Assembly: GCF_000506985.1 (NCBI RefSeq)
Contig: NZ_KI650979.1
Coordinates: 2,170,710 to 2,234,709 of the forward strand
From: Advenella kashmirensis W13003
GTDB taxonomy: Bacteria; Pseudomonadota; Gammaproteobacteria; Burkholderiales; Burkholderiaceae_B
Direction of reading: 5' to 3'
DNA: 64,000 nucleotides
Below the pieces are notes generated by a model, which saw nothing but the letters and a program-made list of their open reading frames with translations, was not told the DNA's origin and did no database searches. Made by a program: the position numbers and the translations under genes. Shown here piece by piece: positions 18,519-27,731 of the stretch (position 1 is its first letter; each line of letters begins with the position of its first letter).

Positions 18519-19328
18519 ATGACCACACTTAAAGTCGTCAGCTACAACATACACAAAGGCAAATCGGCGTTCGGCAAGCGGGAGTCGCTTGCCGATCTGC
18601 AGAGCGGGCTGACGGGTCTGGGCGCCGATCTGGTGTTTCTGCAGGAAGTCCAGGGCCGCAATACCCGGGTCGAATCATTGCATGCCCAGCAGGACATGCT
18701 GGCAAACCATTTGTCCATGGATGTCTGTTATGGCTGCAATGCCGTCAGAACCGATACCGATCACGGCAATGCGCTGCTGTCGCGTTTTCGTATTGTGAAT
18801 CACGAAAACGAGGATATCTCGGATCACCGTCTGGAGCAGCGCGGCGTGTTGCACGCCCAGGTTGAAATTGCCGGCCGCAACGTGCACTGTTTCGTGGCTC
18901 ATCTGGGGCTGTTTGCCGCCAGTCGCGGACGGCAGGTGGGGGCCATTATCGAACGCATCCGGCGTCTGGTACCTGATGATGAACCGCTGATCTTGGCGGG
19001 TGACTTCAATGACTGGAATGAAAAACTGGCACCTTATTTTGATCAGGAGCTGGGTTTGCATGAAGTATTTGCCAACAGCCCGCTGCGGGTCGATAATGAA
19101 TTGCCGCGCCTGAAGACTTCTTTGCGCAGTATGATGGATGGTCGCGGACTCATGTCGGTAGACCAGCTGGCGCCGCCCCGTACGTTTCCCGCGATGTTCC
19201 CCTGGCTGCGGCTGGACCGCATGTACCAGCGTGGGTTTACCATCCTCTCGGCACAGGTCCTCAAAGGGCGTCCGTGGGCCCGGATTTCGGACCATGCGCC
19301 AATACTGGCTGAACTGGAATTGTCCTGA
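18519..19328 (+). CDS. Endonuclease/exonuclease/phosphatase family protein
   Basis: 269 aa from the ATG at 18519, 10 bp after the previous stop. EEP-fold metal-dependent phosphoesterase. Visible family motifs are SYNIHKG near the start, LVFLQEVQGR (metal-binding glutamate), AGDFNDWN and the terminal SDHAPI. It resembles the YbhP group, which in E. coli neighbours cardiolipin synthase genes. The substrate is unknown and could be a nucleic acid, phosphoinositide-like lipid or other phosphodiester. Likely co-transcribed with the M50-like gene. Confidence 0.88.
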   Translation: MTTLKVVSYNIHKGKSAFGKRESLADLQSGLTGLGADLVFLQEVQGRNTRVESLHAQQDMLANHLSMDVCYGCNAVRTDTDHGNALLSRFRIVNHENEDISDHRLEQRGVLHAQVEIAGRNVHCFVAHLGLFAASRGRQVGAIIERIRRLVPDDEPLILAGDFNDWNEKLAPYFDQELGLHEVFANSPLRVDNELPRLKTSLRSMMDGRGLMSVDQLAPPRTFPAMFPWLRLDRMYQRGFTILSAQVLKGRPWARISDHAPILAELELS

Positions 19329-19355
19329 CCTGAACTCATCAACGACACCGCTACG

Positions 19356-20309
19356 ATGACAAAAAAAATACTGATTGTTCGCTCGTCTTCGCTGGGAGAT
19401 CTGGTGCATATGCTACCGGCTATCTCCGACATTCATCGTTACGTGCCGGACGCGCTGATTGACTGGGTCGTTGAAGAAAACTTTGCCGAGATTCCTGCCT
19501 GGCATCCGGCGGTACACGAAGTGATTGTGTTATCCCATCGTCGCTGGCGCAAAAACTGGCTCTCACGTTCCTCCTTCGCTGAGCGACGGGCATTCGCCCG
19601 GAATCTGCGCAAGCGTGACTATGATATCGTGCTGGACATGCAGGGACTGATGAAGTCGGCCTGGGTGGTGCGGCAGGCAAAAGGACGCCGCCATGGCCTG
19701 GACTGGGCTTCCGCCCGCGAATCGCTGGCTTCGCTGTTTTATCACGAGCGGCATACAGTGAAGTTCTGGCAGCCGGCCGTGCTGCGTCAGCGGCTGCTTG
19801 CATCGGCCTCCCTGGGGTACACGTTCTCCGGTGAGCCCGACTTCGGTCTGCAGCGGTTCACCGACAGTACGCCCATTCAGGATTACGCGGTTATCATGCC
19901 GTCGGCCAGCCGCGACGATAAGCTCTGGCCCGAACAGGACTGGCTGGCGGTCTTTGAAATTTTGAAGCAGGCCGGACTGGGTCTGAAGCTGCTGGCAGGC
20001 AACGAAAAGGAAAGCGCCAGGGCGCAGGCACTTATACGGGATTTCGATAATGCCGAAGTTTTACCCAGAATGGGTCTGACTGAAATTGCTAAACTGTTGG
20101 CAGCCTGCAAAATCATGGTTGGTCTCGATAGTGGTCTGACGCATCTGGCGGCAGCGCTGGGTCGCCCGACTATCGGCATTTACAGTGCTTCGACGCCGGT
20201 GCGCACGCCGCTGGAAGGGGCCGGTTTTACCGCCAGCCTGGGTGACCGGGGAGTGCCACCCACGCGCGATATGGTGGTGTCGAAACTGAAACAGGCGTTG
20301 CTGGCCTGA
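19356..20309 (+). CDS. waaC: LPS heptosyltransferase I
   Basis: 317-aa GT9 enzyme adding the first L-glycero-D-manno-heptose to the Kdo of lipid A at the cytoplasmic face. The N-terminal KILIVRSSSLGDLVHMLPA and the C-terminal VGLDSGLTHLAAALGRPTIGIY block are diagnostic. Length is normal. It is followed by waaA, so this pair supplies the inner core onto which the polysaccharide made by the 31-54 kb locus could be ligated. Confidence 0.96.
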   Translation: MTKKILIVRSSSLGDLVHMLPAISDIHRYVPDALIDWVVEENFAEIPAWHPAVHEVIVLSHRRWRKNWLSRSSFAERRAFARNLRKRDYDIVLDMQGLMKSAWVVRQAKGRRHGLDWASARESLASLFYHERHTVKFWQPAVLRQRLLASASLGYTFSGEPDFGLQRFTDSTPIQDYAVIMPSASRDDKLWPEQDWLAVFEILKQAGLGLKLLAGNEKESARAQALIRDFDNAEVLPRMGLTEIAKLLAACKIMVGLDSGLTHLAAALGRPTIGIYSASTPVRTPLEGAGFTASLGDRGVPPTRDMVVSKLKQALLA

Positions 20310-20349
20310 TTGCCCGTTTTGTCGCCCAACCGGTACTCACAACCACAAT

Positions 20350-21747
20350 ATGAATCGTTTTTTTTATACCGCAACCCTGAAACTGGCTTCCCCCATCCTG
20401 TTATGGTGGCTTGAGCGCCGCGCACGCAAGGCGGGCGGGGTCTGGGATATACGCGGGTCCGAGCGCTATGGTCAGTACAGCGAGAGGGTGCAGACGGGGC
20501 CTCATGATGAAGAGGACGGCTACGCCGAAACCGTTTTCGGCTTTGCCCGGCCGGTATGGGTGCATGCGGTCAGTCTGGGAGAAACGCGGGCGGCGCAGCC
20601 GCTGATACAGGCATTGCTCGATCAGGGCCTGCCGGTGTTGCTGACCCATTTCACCGAGACCGGGCGGTCCAATGGCGCGAAACTGTTCTCTCCGGCCATC
20701 AAGACCGGCAGGTTGTGCCAGGCCTGGGTGCCTTATGACTTTCCCGATGCAGTCGACGGTTTTCTGAATTACTGGAAACCGCGCTGCTGCATCCTGATTG
20801 AACGCGAAATCTGGCCCAATATGGTGGCCGAAAGTAAAAAACAGAACATCCCGGTGATTGTCGCAAGTGCGCGTTTTTCCGCCTCGTCATTACGGCGAGG
20901 ACAATTGCTGGGCAGTGTTCTGCGCAAGGCGCTCACCAGTATTGACCTGATTCTGACCCAGACCCATCTGGATGCCGCGCGCCTGTCCGATATCGGGGTA
21001 AAACGTACCCGCGTGGTGGGCAATCTGAAGTTTGATCTGCGGATTTCGCCGGAACAGTCGCATATGGGGCAGGTTGCCAGACGTCATATCGGGCGGCAGG
21101 TGATCGCGATTGCCAGCACACGCGAAGGCGAGGACGAGCTGTTTATCCGTGCCATTGCGGATGTCAGAAAAAAATATCCGGACGCCAGGCGCGACCGGCC
21201 CGGCGACAACGATGTCACTGCCTCATCCGCAGAGCAGGCCGAAGCCCGCAATGCCATGCCGCTCTTCGTCATGATTCCCCGTCATCCGCAACGCTTTGGT
21301 GAAGTGGCCGAGTCTCTGGACGATAACGGCCTGAGTTTTTGCCGGCGCAGCGATTTTCCGACCGATAGCCAGTTGCGTACGGTCGACGTGTTGCTGGGCG
21401 ACACGGTAGGCGAAATGTTTTTCTATTATGGCCTGTCCGATGTGGCCATTGTCGCGGGCAGTTTTGCCGAACTGGGCGGGCAGAATCACATTGAGGCCAG
21501 TGCGCTCGGACTGCCCGTGATCGTAGGGCCGCATACACGCAATTTTCAACAGTCGGTTGAGGATGCGCTGGCCGAAGGCGCAGCCCGCCGCGCCCAGACG
21601 CCCGCTGAGGCAGTTGCCCTGAGTCTGCGCATTCTGGACAATCCCGAGCTGCGCCTGGGCATGAGCCGGGCCGCCAAAGAATGGCTATCGCTGCATGAGG
21701 GCGCGACCGATAGAATCATGTCTGCCCTGCAACCTTATTTGAAATAA
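20350..21747 (+). CDS. waaA: 3-deoxy-D-manno-octulosonic acid transferase
   Basis: 465-aa GT30 enzyme that transfers Kdo from CMP-Kdo to the lipid A precursor. N-terminal membrane anchor region, then VWVHAVSLGETRAAQPL containing the catalytic glutamate, and EREIWPN. The C-terminal half carries GSFAELGGQNHIEASALG, typical of WaaA. A stretch near DARRDRPGDNDVTASSAEQAEARN looks like a lineage-specific loop. birA begins 3 bp after the stop. Confidence 0.97.
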   Translation: MNRFFYTATLKLASPILLWWLERRARKAGGVWDIRGSERYGQYSERVQTGPHDEEDGYAETVFGFARPVWVHAVSLGETRAAQPLIQALLDQGLPVLLTHFTETGRSNGAKLFSPAIKTGRLCQAWVPYDFPDAVDGFLNYWKPRCCILIEREIWPNMVAESKKQNIPVIVASARFSASSLRRGQLLGSVLRKALTSIDLILTQTHLDAARLSDIGVKRTRVVGNLKFDLRISPEQSHMGQVARRHIGRQVIAIASTREGEDELFIRAIADVRKKYPDARRDRPGDNDVTASSAEQAEARNAMPLFVMIPRHPQRFGEVAESLDDNGLSFCRRSDFPTDSQLRTVDVLLGDTVGEMFFYYGLSDVAIVAGSFAELGGQNHIEASALGLPVIVGPHTRNFQQSVEDALAEGAARRAQTPAEAVALSLRILDNPELRLGMSRAAKEWLSLHEGATDRIMSALQPYLK

Positions 21748-21750
21748 ATC

Positions 21751-22611
21751 ATGTCCCTGTTACCCAGCGTTTCTGTTCTGCAGAAAACCCTTTATTCGGC
21801 CCTGCCGGATTTCGCCAGTATCGCCTGGGTCGAGCAGGTCGGCTCGACCAATATGAACCTGATGCAGGACGTGCGCAATACGCAGTCGCATATGGGACGT
21901 CCGGCGTTGCTTGGGGCGCATACCCAGACCAGCGGGCGTGGCAGGGCAGGGCGGCGCTGGCAGGATACACCCGGTTCCACCCTGATGTTCTCCTGTGCCT
22001 ATGACGTATATGTGCCGCCGGCCCGTTTGCCTATGCTGGCCCCCGTCGCCGGGATCGTGGCGTGTGAACAGTTGCGCAAAATCACGGGTCCCGCTGTCCA
22101 GGATCGTTTGATGATGAAGTGGCCCAACGACATTCTGTACGATCAGGCGAAGTTGTCGGGCTTGCTGGTTGAGTCGACCCGTCCGGCGAAGCGTGAATCA
22201 AAGGATCATCACGTCGTGATCGTCGGCATGGGCATGAATTTGTCCAGCGCTGTCGAACTGACCCGTCACCTGGGCCGCAAGGTGGCCGACTGGACGTCGG
22301 TGCTGGGTGATTTGAATCAGGATCCGGGGCCATCCGAGGATATCGCGCTCCTGGTGGCGCGCATTGCGCGGGCGTGGCGCGACGCATTCGCCCAATACGA
22401 ACAGCAGGGCTTCGAGGCCTTTCTGGCGCGACACGAGCAGATTGACGCATTGCGCGAGCAGCAGGTGAACGTCATTGTCGATGACCGGATCGTGCTGTCG
22501 GGTGCGGCTTGCGGCGTCAATCAGGACGCCTGCCTGCTGGTCGAAAGCGAAGGGAAGCGGCACGCGATCACCATCGGGGATATTTCCATTCGCCCCCGCG
22601 ATCAGGACTGA
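21751..22611 (+). CDS. birA: Biotin--[acetyl-CoA-carboxylase] ligase
   Basis: 286 aa. Biotinylates the carboxyl-carrier protein of acetyl-CoA carboxylase via biotinyl-AMP. The motif GRGRAGRRW is at residues 62-70 and KWPNDI at 123-128, with the lysine-containing KLSGLLVE after it. There is no N-terminal helix-turn-helix, so unlike the E. coli protein this class I form should not be a repressor. A C-terminal SH3-like domain is present. It is followed by coaX after 4 bp. Confidence 0.96.
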   Translation: MSLLPSVSVLQKTLYSALPDFASIAWVEQVGSTNMNLMQDVRNTQSHMGRPALLGAHTQTSGRGRAGRRWQDTPGSTLMFSCAYDVYVPPARLPMLAPVAGIVACEQLRKITGPAVQDRLMMKWPNDILYDQAKLSGLLVESTRPAKRESKDHHVVIVGMGMNLSSAVELTRHLGRKVADWTSVLGDLNQDPGPSEDIALLVARIARAWRDAFAQYEQQGFEAFLARHEQIDALREQQVNVIVDDRIVLSGAACGVNQDACLLVESEGKRHAITIGDISIRPRDQD

Positions 22612-22615
22612 CGAT

Positions 22616-23455
22616 ATGCTTACGGTTCTGCTTGATGCCGGCAATTCCCGTATCAAAGTCTCCTTTGAATATCGTGACACAAGTGAGCATCGCAACGCTT
22701 GTGAACCCAACGATTCGAGCGCGATCGACCCCGGTCGCGTATACGCCTTTGCCAGTGACGGTCTCAATGCCCTGGCCGACCTGATCGGAAACTTGCCCGA
22801 ACCGCCGTCCCGGGCTCTTGGTGTCAGTGTCACTTCAGATGCAATCCGGCAGGAACTCGATACTATTCTGAGCCCCCGTGTGATTGAATGGCAGACGCCT
22901 GGCCCGCGCCTGTTACGCCTGAAAAACTGCTATCTGAACCCGGCCGAGCTGGGGCCCGATCGGTGGCTCGGCATGCTGGGCGTGCTGACCCGGCAGCCGA
23001 TTGACCGACCGCTGATGCTGGTCAGCTTCGGCACTGCGACCACGGTCGATACGATTGATGATCACGAAACGTTTCTGGGTGGCCTCATTTTTCCCGGGGT
23101 CAGTATGATGCAAACGTCTCTGGGGGCAGGTACTGCCCGTTTGCCGATCGCGCCCATGCCGGGGCAGATGTGGCCGCCTTTCCCACAAGGTACCCAGGCG
23201 GCGATCGCAACCGGCATCGTGGCCGCGCAGACCGGCGCGATCATGCGTCAATGGCAGCAGGTGGCCGAGCATCTTGGTCAGGCCCCCCTGGTGTTTGTCA
23301 CCGGGGGCGCCCGTGCCGCCATCCTGCCCGAACTGCAGGCGAGAATTGACGCGTTCAGCGTTGATATGGGATTTGGTACAATACCGATCATCGAGTGCGA
23401 GTCGCCGGTTCTGGACGGACTGCGCGCCGTCGCCCAGCATTCACCGGACGCCTGA
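22616..23455 (+). CDS. coaX: Type III pantothenate kinase
   Basis: 279 aa from the ATG at 22616. Catalyses the first step of coenzyme A synthesis. The phosphate-binding motif LLDAGNSRIK opens the protein; GPDRWLGMLG and SFGTATTVDTI follow as in other CoaX proteins. The birA-coaX order is common in Betaproteobacteria. The open frame extends upstream inside birA, but the chosen start matches the conserved N-terminus. Confidence 0.96.
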   Translation: MLTVLLDAGNSRIKVSFEYRDTSEHRNACEPNDSSAIDPGRVYAFASDGLNALADLIGNLPEPPSRALGVSVTSDAIRQELDTILSPRVIEWQTPGPRLLRLKNCYLNPAELGPDRWLGMLGVLTRQPIDRPLMLVSFGTATTVDTIDDHETFLGGLIFPGVSMMQTSLGAGTARLPIAPMPGQMWPPFPQGTQAAIATGIVAAQTGAIMRQWQQVAEHLGQAPLVFVTGGARAAILPELQARIDAFSVDMGFGTIPIIECESPVLDGLRAVAQHSPDA

Positions 23456-23456
23456 T

Positions 23457-23618
23457 ATGCGCACCCTTTTTTTCGTTATTGTCCTGGCCAACCTCCTGAC
23501 TTACGGTCTGGGTGCGGGCTGGTTTGGACTCAAGCCCGGCGAATCGCGGCTGGGTGCCGTGGTCAGAACGCCGACTGAATTTCGTCCCGGCGCGATTGAA
23601 GTAGGACCGCTCAAATAA
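23457..23618 (+). CDS. Small hydrophobic protein of unknown function (53 aa)
   Basis: ATG at 23457, one base after the coaX stop; the stop codon at 23616-23618 overlaps the next ATG by one base. A hydrophobic N-terminus (LFFVIVLANLLTYGLGAGWF) suggests a membrane anchor or signal, followed by a short soluble tail ending EVGPLK. Tight coupling to both neighbours argues that it is translated. In related bacteria larger SPOR-domain proteins can follow coaX, so this may be a shortened relative; I cannot confirm that. Confidence 0.6.
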   Translation: MRTLFFVIVLANLLTYGLGAGWFGLKPGESRLGAVVRTPTEFRPGAIEVGPLK

Positions 23619-24289
23619 TGGCTATTCGAACCGAACCCTTTGTCGCCACGGGCGCAGCAGGGCGCATAGACTGTCTCGTCGACTGGCCCGACCAGGCTGA
23701 TTCCCCGCTGGGTTGGGCCCTGGTGTTGCACCCTCATCCCCTGCATGGCGGCACGCGTAACAACAAGGTCGTGACGACGTTGTCCCGTGCCTACGCACAG
23801 GCCGGCTATGCCGTGTTGCGCCCTGATTTCAGGGGCGTTGGAAAATCGGAAGGCAGTTTCGATCAGGCGCGCGGTGAAACCGAAGATATGCATGCGCTGA
23901 TTGACGCATTCATCTCGGCTCACCCGGAACTGGCAGACAAGCCATGGCTGCTGGCCGGTTTTTCTTTCGGCTCCTCGGTTGCCGCGCAGTTGTATTCCGT
24001 GCTGGATCAGGAACGCACGCAACCGTTGCCGCAACAACTCATATTGGTCGGTACCGCCGTCAAACGGTTCGCCTGGCGTGAGGTCGTGCTGCCCGAAAAC
24101 ACACTTGTGATCCACGGTGAACGCGACGAGGTCGTCCCGCTGCAGGAAGTCTTTGACTGGATCGCGCCTTACCGTGTGCCGGTCACCGTCATACCTGCCG
24201 CTTCCCATTTCTTTCATGGCTATCTGATCGAACTGAAAAAACTGACGCTCGGCGGTCTGCAAGAGATCAGCGGCGAACCGCCGGCGTAA
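23618..24289 (+). CDS. Alpha/beta hydrolase
   Basis: 223-aa cytosolic alpha/beta hydrolase with no signal peptide. The early motif HPHPLHGGTRNNKV and RPDFRGVGKSEG are typical of this COG2945-like group. The nucleophile serine is in GFSFGS, and the histidine is near the end in SHFFHG. The acid residue is probably in HGERDEVVPL. Starts by 1-nt overlap with the small upstream gene, so it belongs to the waaC-to-hydrolase run. Substrate unknown. Confidence 0.9.
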   Translation: MAIRTEPFVATGAAGRIDCLVDWPDQADSPLGWALVLHPHPLHGGTRNNKVVTTLSRAYAQAGYAVLRPDFRGVGKSEGSFDQARGETEDMHALIDAFISAHPELADKPWLLAGFSFGSSVAAQLYSVLDQERTQPLPQQLILVGTAVKRFAWREVVLPENTLVIHGERDEVVPLQEVFDWIAPYRVPVTVIPAASHFFHGYLIELKKLTLGGLQEISGEPPA

Positions 24290-24311
24290 CGCATTTTGTG
24301 CTGCAAGCGCT

Positions 24312-24317
24312 TATAAT
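24312..24317 (+). promoter_or_regulatory. Probable -10 element upstream of dacC
   Basis: Consensus TATAAT 54 bp before the dacC start, in the gap after the hydrolase gene. No clear -35. Confidence 0.35.
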
Positions 24318-24370
24318 TCCTAACTTGCAGGCTATTTCTCCCCATTCATTTCAAATCCGGACCCGTCCCC

Positions 24371-25678
24371 ATGTTCCTACGTCGTATCGTACTTATCCTG
24401 ATCATTGTCCTGGTCGCAGGCGGTGCTTTTGTCTTCTTCAATAAAAATAATAATACTGCGCCGTCCGGCACGGTACAGACAGAGACGCAGTCAGGTACGA
24501 CGCAAACAGGCACGTTACAGCAGTCTGCCCCGACCACGGCACCTGCGCCGCAATCGCGTTCCAGCATACCTATTACCAATGTCGATACGCCGGTGCTCAG
24601 CGAAGTGGCAGGCATGACGCCGCCCCAAACCAATGTCAAGGCATGGTTTCTGATCGATGCGTCCTCGGGCCAGATTATCGGCAACCAGGAGCCGGACCTG
24701 AAGGTATCACCGGCGTCCCTGACCAAACTCATGACCGCCAGCCTGGTGTTTTCTGCGCTGGATGAAAATCGCATCCGTCCCGAACAGGAAGTGACCGTCT
24801 CTGAAAAAGCCTGGCGCACCGGCGGTTCGCGCATGTTCATCAAAGTCAATACACAGGTCACCGTCGATGATCTGATCAAGGGCATGATTGTCCAGTCCGG
24901 TAACGACGCCACGATTCAACTGGCCGAGACGGTCGCCGGCAGCGAGGACGTATTCGTCAACCAGATGAACAAGGAAGCCCAGCAGTTTGGCATGACCAAC
25001 ACGCATTTCACCGACCCGACCGGCCTGCCTGCGCCGGATCATTTCACTACGGTGCGTGATTTGTCGCTTCTGGCCCAGCATGTCATCAAGGACCATCCCA
25101 AGTATTACCATTATTTCAGCCAGCCTGAATTTACTTACAACAAGATTCGCCAGCACAACCGCAATGGCCTGCTGTCCCGCAACATCGGTGTTGATGGTCT
25201 GAAAACAGGTCATACTGAAGATGCCGGCTATTGCCTGATTGCAGCCGCCAATCGCGATGATCGTCGTCTTATTTCAGTTGTGGTCGGCGCGGCAACCGTG
25301 CGCGAACGCGAACAAGTCAGCCAGAATCTGCTGAACTGGGGCTATCAGAACTTCGCTGCCAAACAATTGGCCGCAGCAGGTGCGCCCCTGGTCAGTCCCC
25401 GCGTATGGGAAGGCACGGTCAAGGAAGTCAAGCTGGGTGCTGCAGACGGCGTCAACGTGACAGTGCCACGTGGCATGGAAGACAAGGTTCAAACCATTAC
25501 CCAGATCAATGGCAAACTGGTTGCTCCGCTGGCCAAGGGCCAGACTGTGGGCAATGTTCAATTCGTGCTCAATGGCAAAGTGCTTAAACAGGAGTCGCTC
25601 AACGTACTCGAAGATGTACCTCAAGCCGGTTTCTTCGGTCGTATGTGGGACAAGGTTCTCAGCAGTTTCAACAGTTAA
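24371..25678 (+). CDS. dacC: D-alanyl-D-alanine carboxypeptidase (PBP5/6 family)
   Basis: 435-aa periplasmic penicillin-binding protein that trims the terminal D-Ala from peptidoglycan stem peptides. An N-terminal hydrophobic segment (~4-23) precedes a Thr/Gln/Ala-rich linker. The active-site motifs are SLTK (S116-K119), SGN (176-178) and KTG (278-280). The C-terminal beta domain and an amphipathic end (FFGRMWDKVLSSF) fit membrane tethering. The D-amino acid aminotransferase gene follows 15 bp downstream. Confidence 0.95.
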   Translation: MFLRRIVLILIIVLVAGGAFVFFNKNNNTAPSGTVQTETQSGTTQTGTLQQSAPTTAPAPQSRSSIPITNVDTPVLSEVAGMTPPQTNVKAWFLIDASSGQIIGNQEPDLKVSPASLTKLMTASLVFSALDENRIRPEQEVTVSEKAWRTGGSRMFIKVNTQVTVDDLIKGMIVQSGNDATIQLAETVAGSEDVFVNQMNKEAQQFGMTNTHFTDPTGLPAPDHFTTVRDLSLLAQHVIKDHPKYYHYFSQPEFTYNKIRQHNRNGLLSRNIGVDGLKTGHTEDAGYCLIAAANRDDRRLISVVVGAATVREREQVSQNLLNWGYQNFAAKQLAAAGAPLVSPRVWEGTVKEVKLGAADGVNVTVPRGMEDKVQTITQINGKLVAPLAKGQTVGNVQFVLNGKVLKQESLNVLEDVPQAGFFGRMWDKVLSSFNS

Positions 25679-25693
25679 TTTTTCAGGCAGAAC

Positions 25694-26563
25694 GTGGTGA
25701 TTCAGGGTGTAGACAGTGATAGCATCGTTTATCTGAACGGTGAATATGTACGTGCCGACGAGGCAAAAATCTCGGTATTTGACCGGGGGTTCATTTTTGG
25801 CGATGGCGTATATGAAGTGGTGCCCGCCTACAATCGCAAGGCGTTTCGTCTGGACGAACATGTGCGGCGCCTGGAGCGCAGCCTGAACGCGATTCAACTG
25901 GTCACGGGCAAGGACGCGTCCTTCTGGGCGGGCCTGATGCAGGATATGATTGCCCGCGCCAGGACCGATGACTCCTTCATCTATCTGCAGGTCACGCGTG
26001 GCGTGGCCAAGCGGGAACACATTTTCCCGTCGCCACCCGTTGCGCCGACCATTTTCTGCTCCAGCGGCCCGTTTATCCGGCCGACGGCAGAACAGCGTGA
26101 GCGTGGCATTCGCGTGATTTCCGGTGCCGACGAGCGCTGGCTGCACTGCGATATCAAATCCGTATCCCTGCTGGGCAACGTTTTGGCGCGCCAGGCTGCG
26201 GCCGAGCGCGGCGTCGATGAAGTCATTCAGTTTCGCGATGATGTGCTGACCGAAGGCTCCCTGAGCAATATGTGGGTGGTCAAGGATGGAACGCTTCTGG
26301 CTCCCATCAAGAATCATTTCATTCTGGAAGGCATCCGCTATGGCCTGCTGGCGACCCTGGCGCAACGGGCGGGCGTGCCCTTTGAAGCGCGCAATATTAC
26401 CCGTGCCGAAGTGTTTGCGGCAGATGAAATTCTTGTCACATCGGCTACCAAGGAAGTGCTGCCGGTTCTGGAACTGGATGGTGCACCGGTTGGAAACGGG
26501 CAACCCGGCCCCATATATAGAAAGTTAAGGGCCGAATATGACGAGGAAATTTCCCGATTATGA
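25694..26563 (+). CDS. dat: D-amino acid aminotransferase (class IV)
   Basis: 289-aa PLP enzyme of fold type IV. Starts with GTG at 25694 or 25697; no ATG is available. FDRGFIFGDGVYEVVP at the N-terminus and the PLP lysine in HCDIKSVSLLGNVLA are typical, as is EGSLSNMWVV. It interconverts D-alanine and D-glutamate with the keto acids. Its place directly after a D-Ala-releasing carboxypeptidase suggests recycling of wall-derived D-Ala. Branched-chain aminotransferase activity is a less likely alternative. Confidence 0.88.
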   Translation: MVIQGVDSDSIVYLNGEYVRADEAKISVFDRGFIFGDGVYEVVPAYNRKAFRLDEHVRRLERSLNAIQLVTGKDASFWAGLMQDMIARARTDDSFIYLQVTRGVAKREHIFPSPPVAPTIFCSSGPFIRPTAEQRERGIRVISGADERWLHCDIKSVSLLGNVLARQAAAERGVDEVIQFRDDVLTEGSLSNMWVVKDGTLLAPIKNHFILEGIRYGLLATLAQRAGVPFEARNITRAEVFAADEILVTSATKEVLPVLELDGAPVGNGQPGPIYRKLRAEYDEEISRL

Positions 26564-26838
26564 TGAAAGACATCCCGCCAGAGCAATCGCTGATCGAATA
26601 TCCCAGTGACTTTCCCATCAAGGTCATGGGCGTTCAGCATGCCGAACTGGCACAAATTCTGACCGATCTGGTGCTGCAGCACGATCCGCACTTTGATCCG
26701 GCCACGGTGGAAATGCGCTCCAGCAGCAAGGGCAATTACATTGGCCTGACCTTCACGATTCGCGCTACTTCTCGCGAGCAGCTCGATGCCCTGTATCGGG
26801 CCCTGCACAGCCACGAGCTGGTCAAGATCGTCTTGTGA
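26560..26838 (+). CDS. ybeD: DUF493 (YbeD-like) protein
   Basis: 92-aa small cytosolic protein with a ferredoxin-like fold in the family. The conserved sequence [19 protein letters not shown] and [11 protein letters not shown] is clear. Its ATG overlaps the preceding stop by 4 nt and its stop overlaps the lipB ATG by one base, so the three genes are translationally coupled. ybeD next to lipB is conserved across Proteobacteria; its role is unsettled. Confidence 0.93.
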   Translation: MMKDIPPEQSLIEYPSDFPIKVMGVQHAELAQILTDLVLQHDPHFDPATVEMRSSSKGNYIGLTFTIRATSREQLDALYRALHSHELVKIVL

Positions 26839-27464
26839 TGCCGGTCCAGGTGCGTCGCCTGGACGGACCGGCCCCCTATGAGCCGGTTTGGCAGGCCATG
26901 AAATCCTTCACTGAAAGTCGTGACGCCGACACGCCCGACGAAATCTGGCTGGTCGAGCACCAGCCTGTGTACACGCTGGGGCAGGCCGGCAAACCGGAGC
27001 ATCTGCTCAATACCGGCGCGATTGAGGTTGTTCGCTCCAATCGTGGTGGACAGGTCACCTACCATGGGCCGGGGCAGGTGGTGGTTTATCCGCTGGTCGA
27101 TTTGCGTCGCAAGGGGATATACGTCAAGGAATATGTGGCGCTCATTGAGGATGTGGTCCTGGGTACCCTGGTCAGCTATGGCCTGGAGCAGGCCTGTCGC
27201 AAGCCGGGCGCGCCCGGGGTTTATGTTCCGCTGCCGGATGGCAGCCTGGCCAAAATTGCCGCCCTGGGCGTAAAGATTACCCAGGGACGGGCTTATCACG
27301 GGCTGGCCTTGAATGTAGATATGGACCTGCATCCGTTTGACGGGATCAACCCCTGTGGCTATGCGGGCATGTCGACCGTGGATCTGAAAACCATGGGCGT
27401 GGCCACCACGGTGCAGGATGCGGGTGACAGGCTGCTGAAGCGGTTGCTGGCCCATTTCCCGTAA
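26838..27464 (+). CDS. lipB: Octanoyltransferase LipB
   Basis: 208 aa from the ATG at 26838. Transfers octanoyl from acyl carrier protein to lipoyl domains, the first step of lipoate synthesis. [22 protein letters not shown], the lysine in [10 protein letters not shown] and the acyl-accepting cysteine in INPCGYAGM are all present. lipA lies 267 bp downstream with its own upstream region, so the two lipoate genes may be in separate transcripts. Confidence 0.97.
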   Translation: MPVQVRRLDGPAPYEPVWQAMKSFTESRDADTPDEIWLVEHQPVYTLGQAGKPEHLLNTGAIEVVRSNRGGQVTYHGPGQVVVYPLVDLRRKGIYVKEYVALIEDVVLGTLVSYGLEQACRKPGAPGVYVPLPDGSLAKIAALGVKITQGRAYHGLALNVDMDLHPFDGINPCGYAGMSTVDLKTMGVATTVQDAGDRLLKRLLAHFP

Positions 27465-27731
27465 ATCGCGGCGTCGTTCGGCCTGATCTGCCCCATGTTC
27501 ACTCTCTGGCTGTCTGTACCCAGGTTAGGCGCATCGCCTGGCTGACCACGAATCCCTGTCTCGCAAGGCTGACTGATACTCAAACTGGAGGTCATCTCAG
27601 GGTTTTTGCTAATAAACCGCCATTAAGCGGTAAAATGATTGCAATATTCACACGGTTGTCCCGGTTCCTGCCTGCAAAGCAGGGGGCGAGAACACCGCAA
27701 CGTCCATTCCCAAAAGGGCCGTGACACGACT

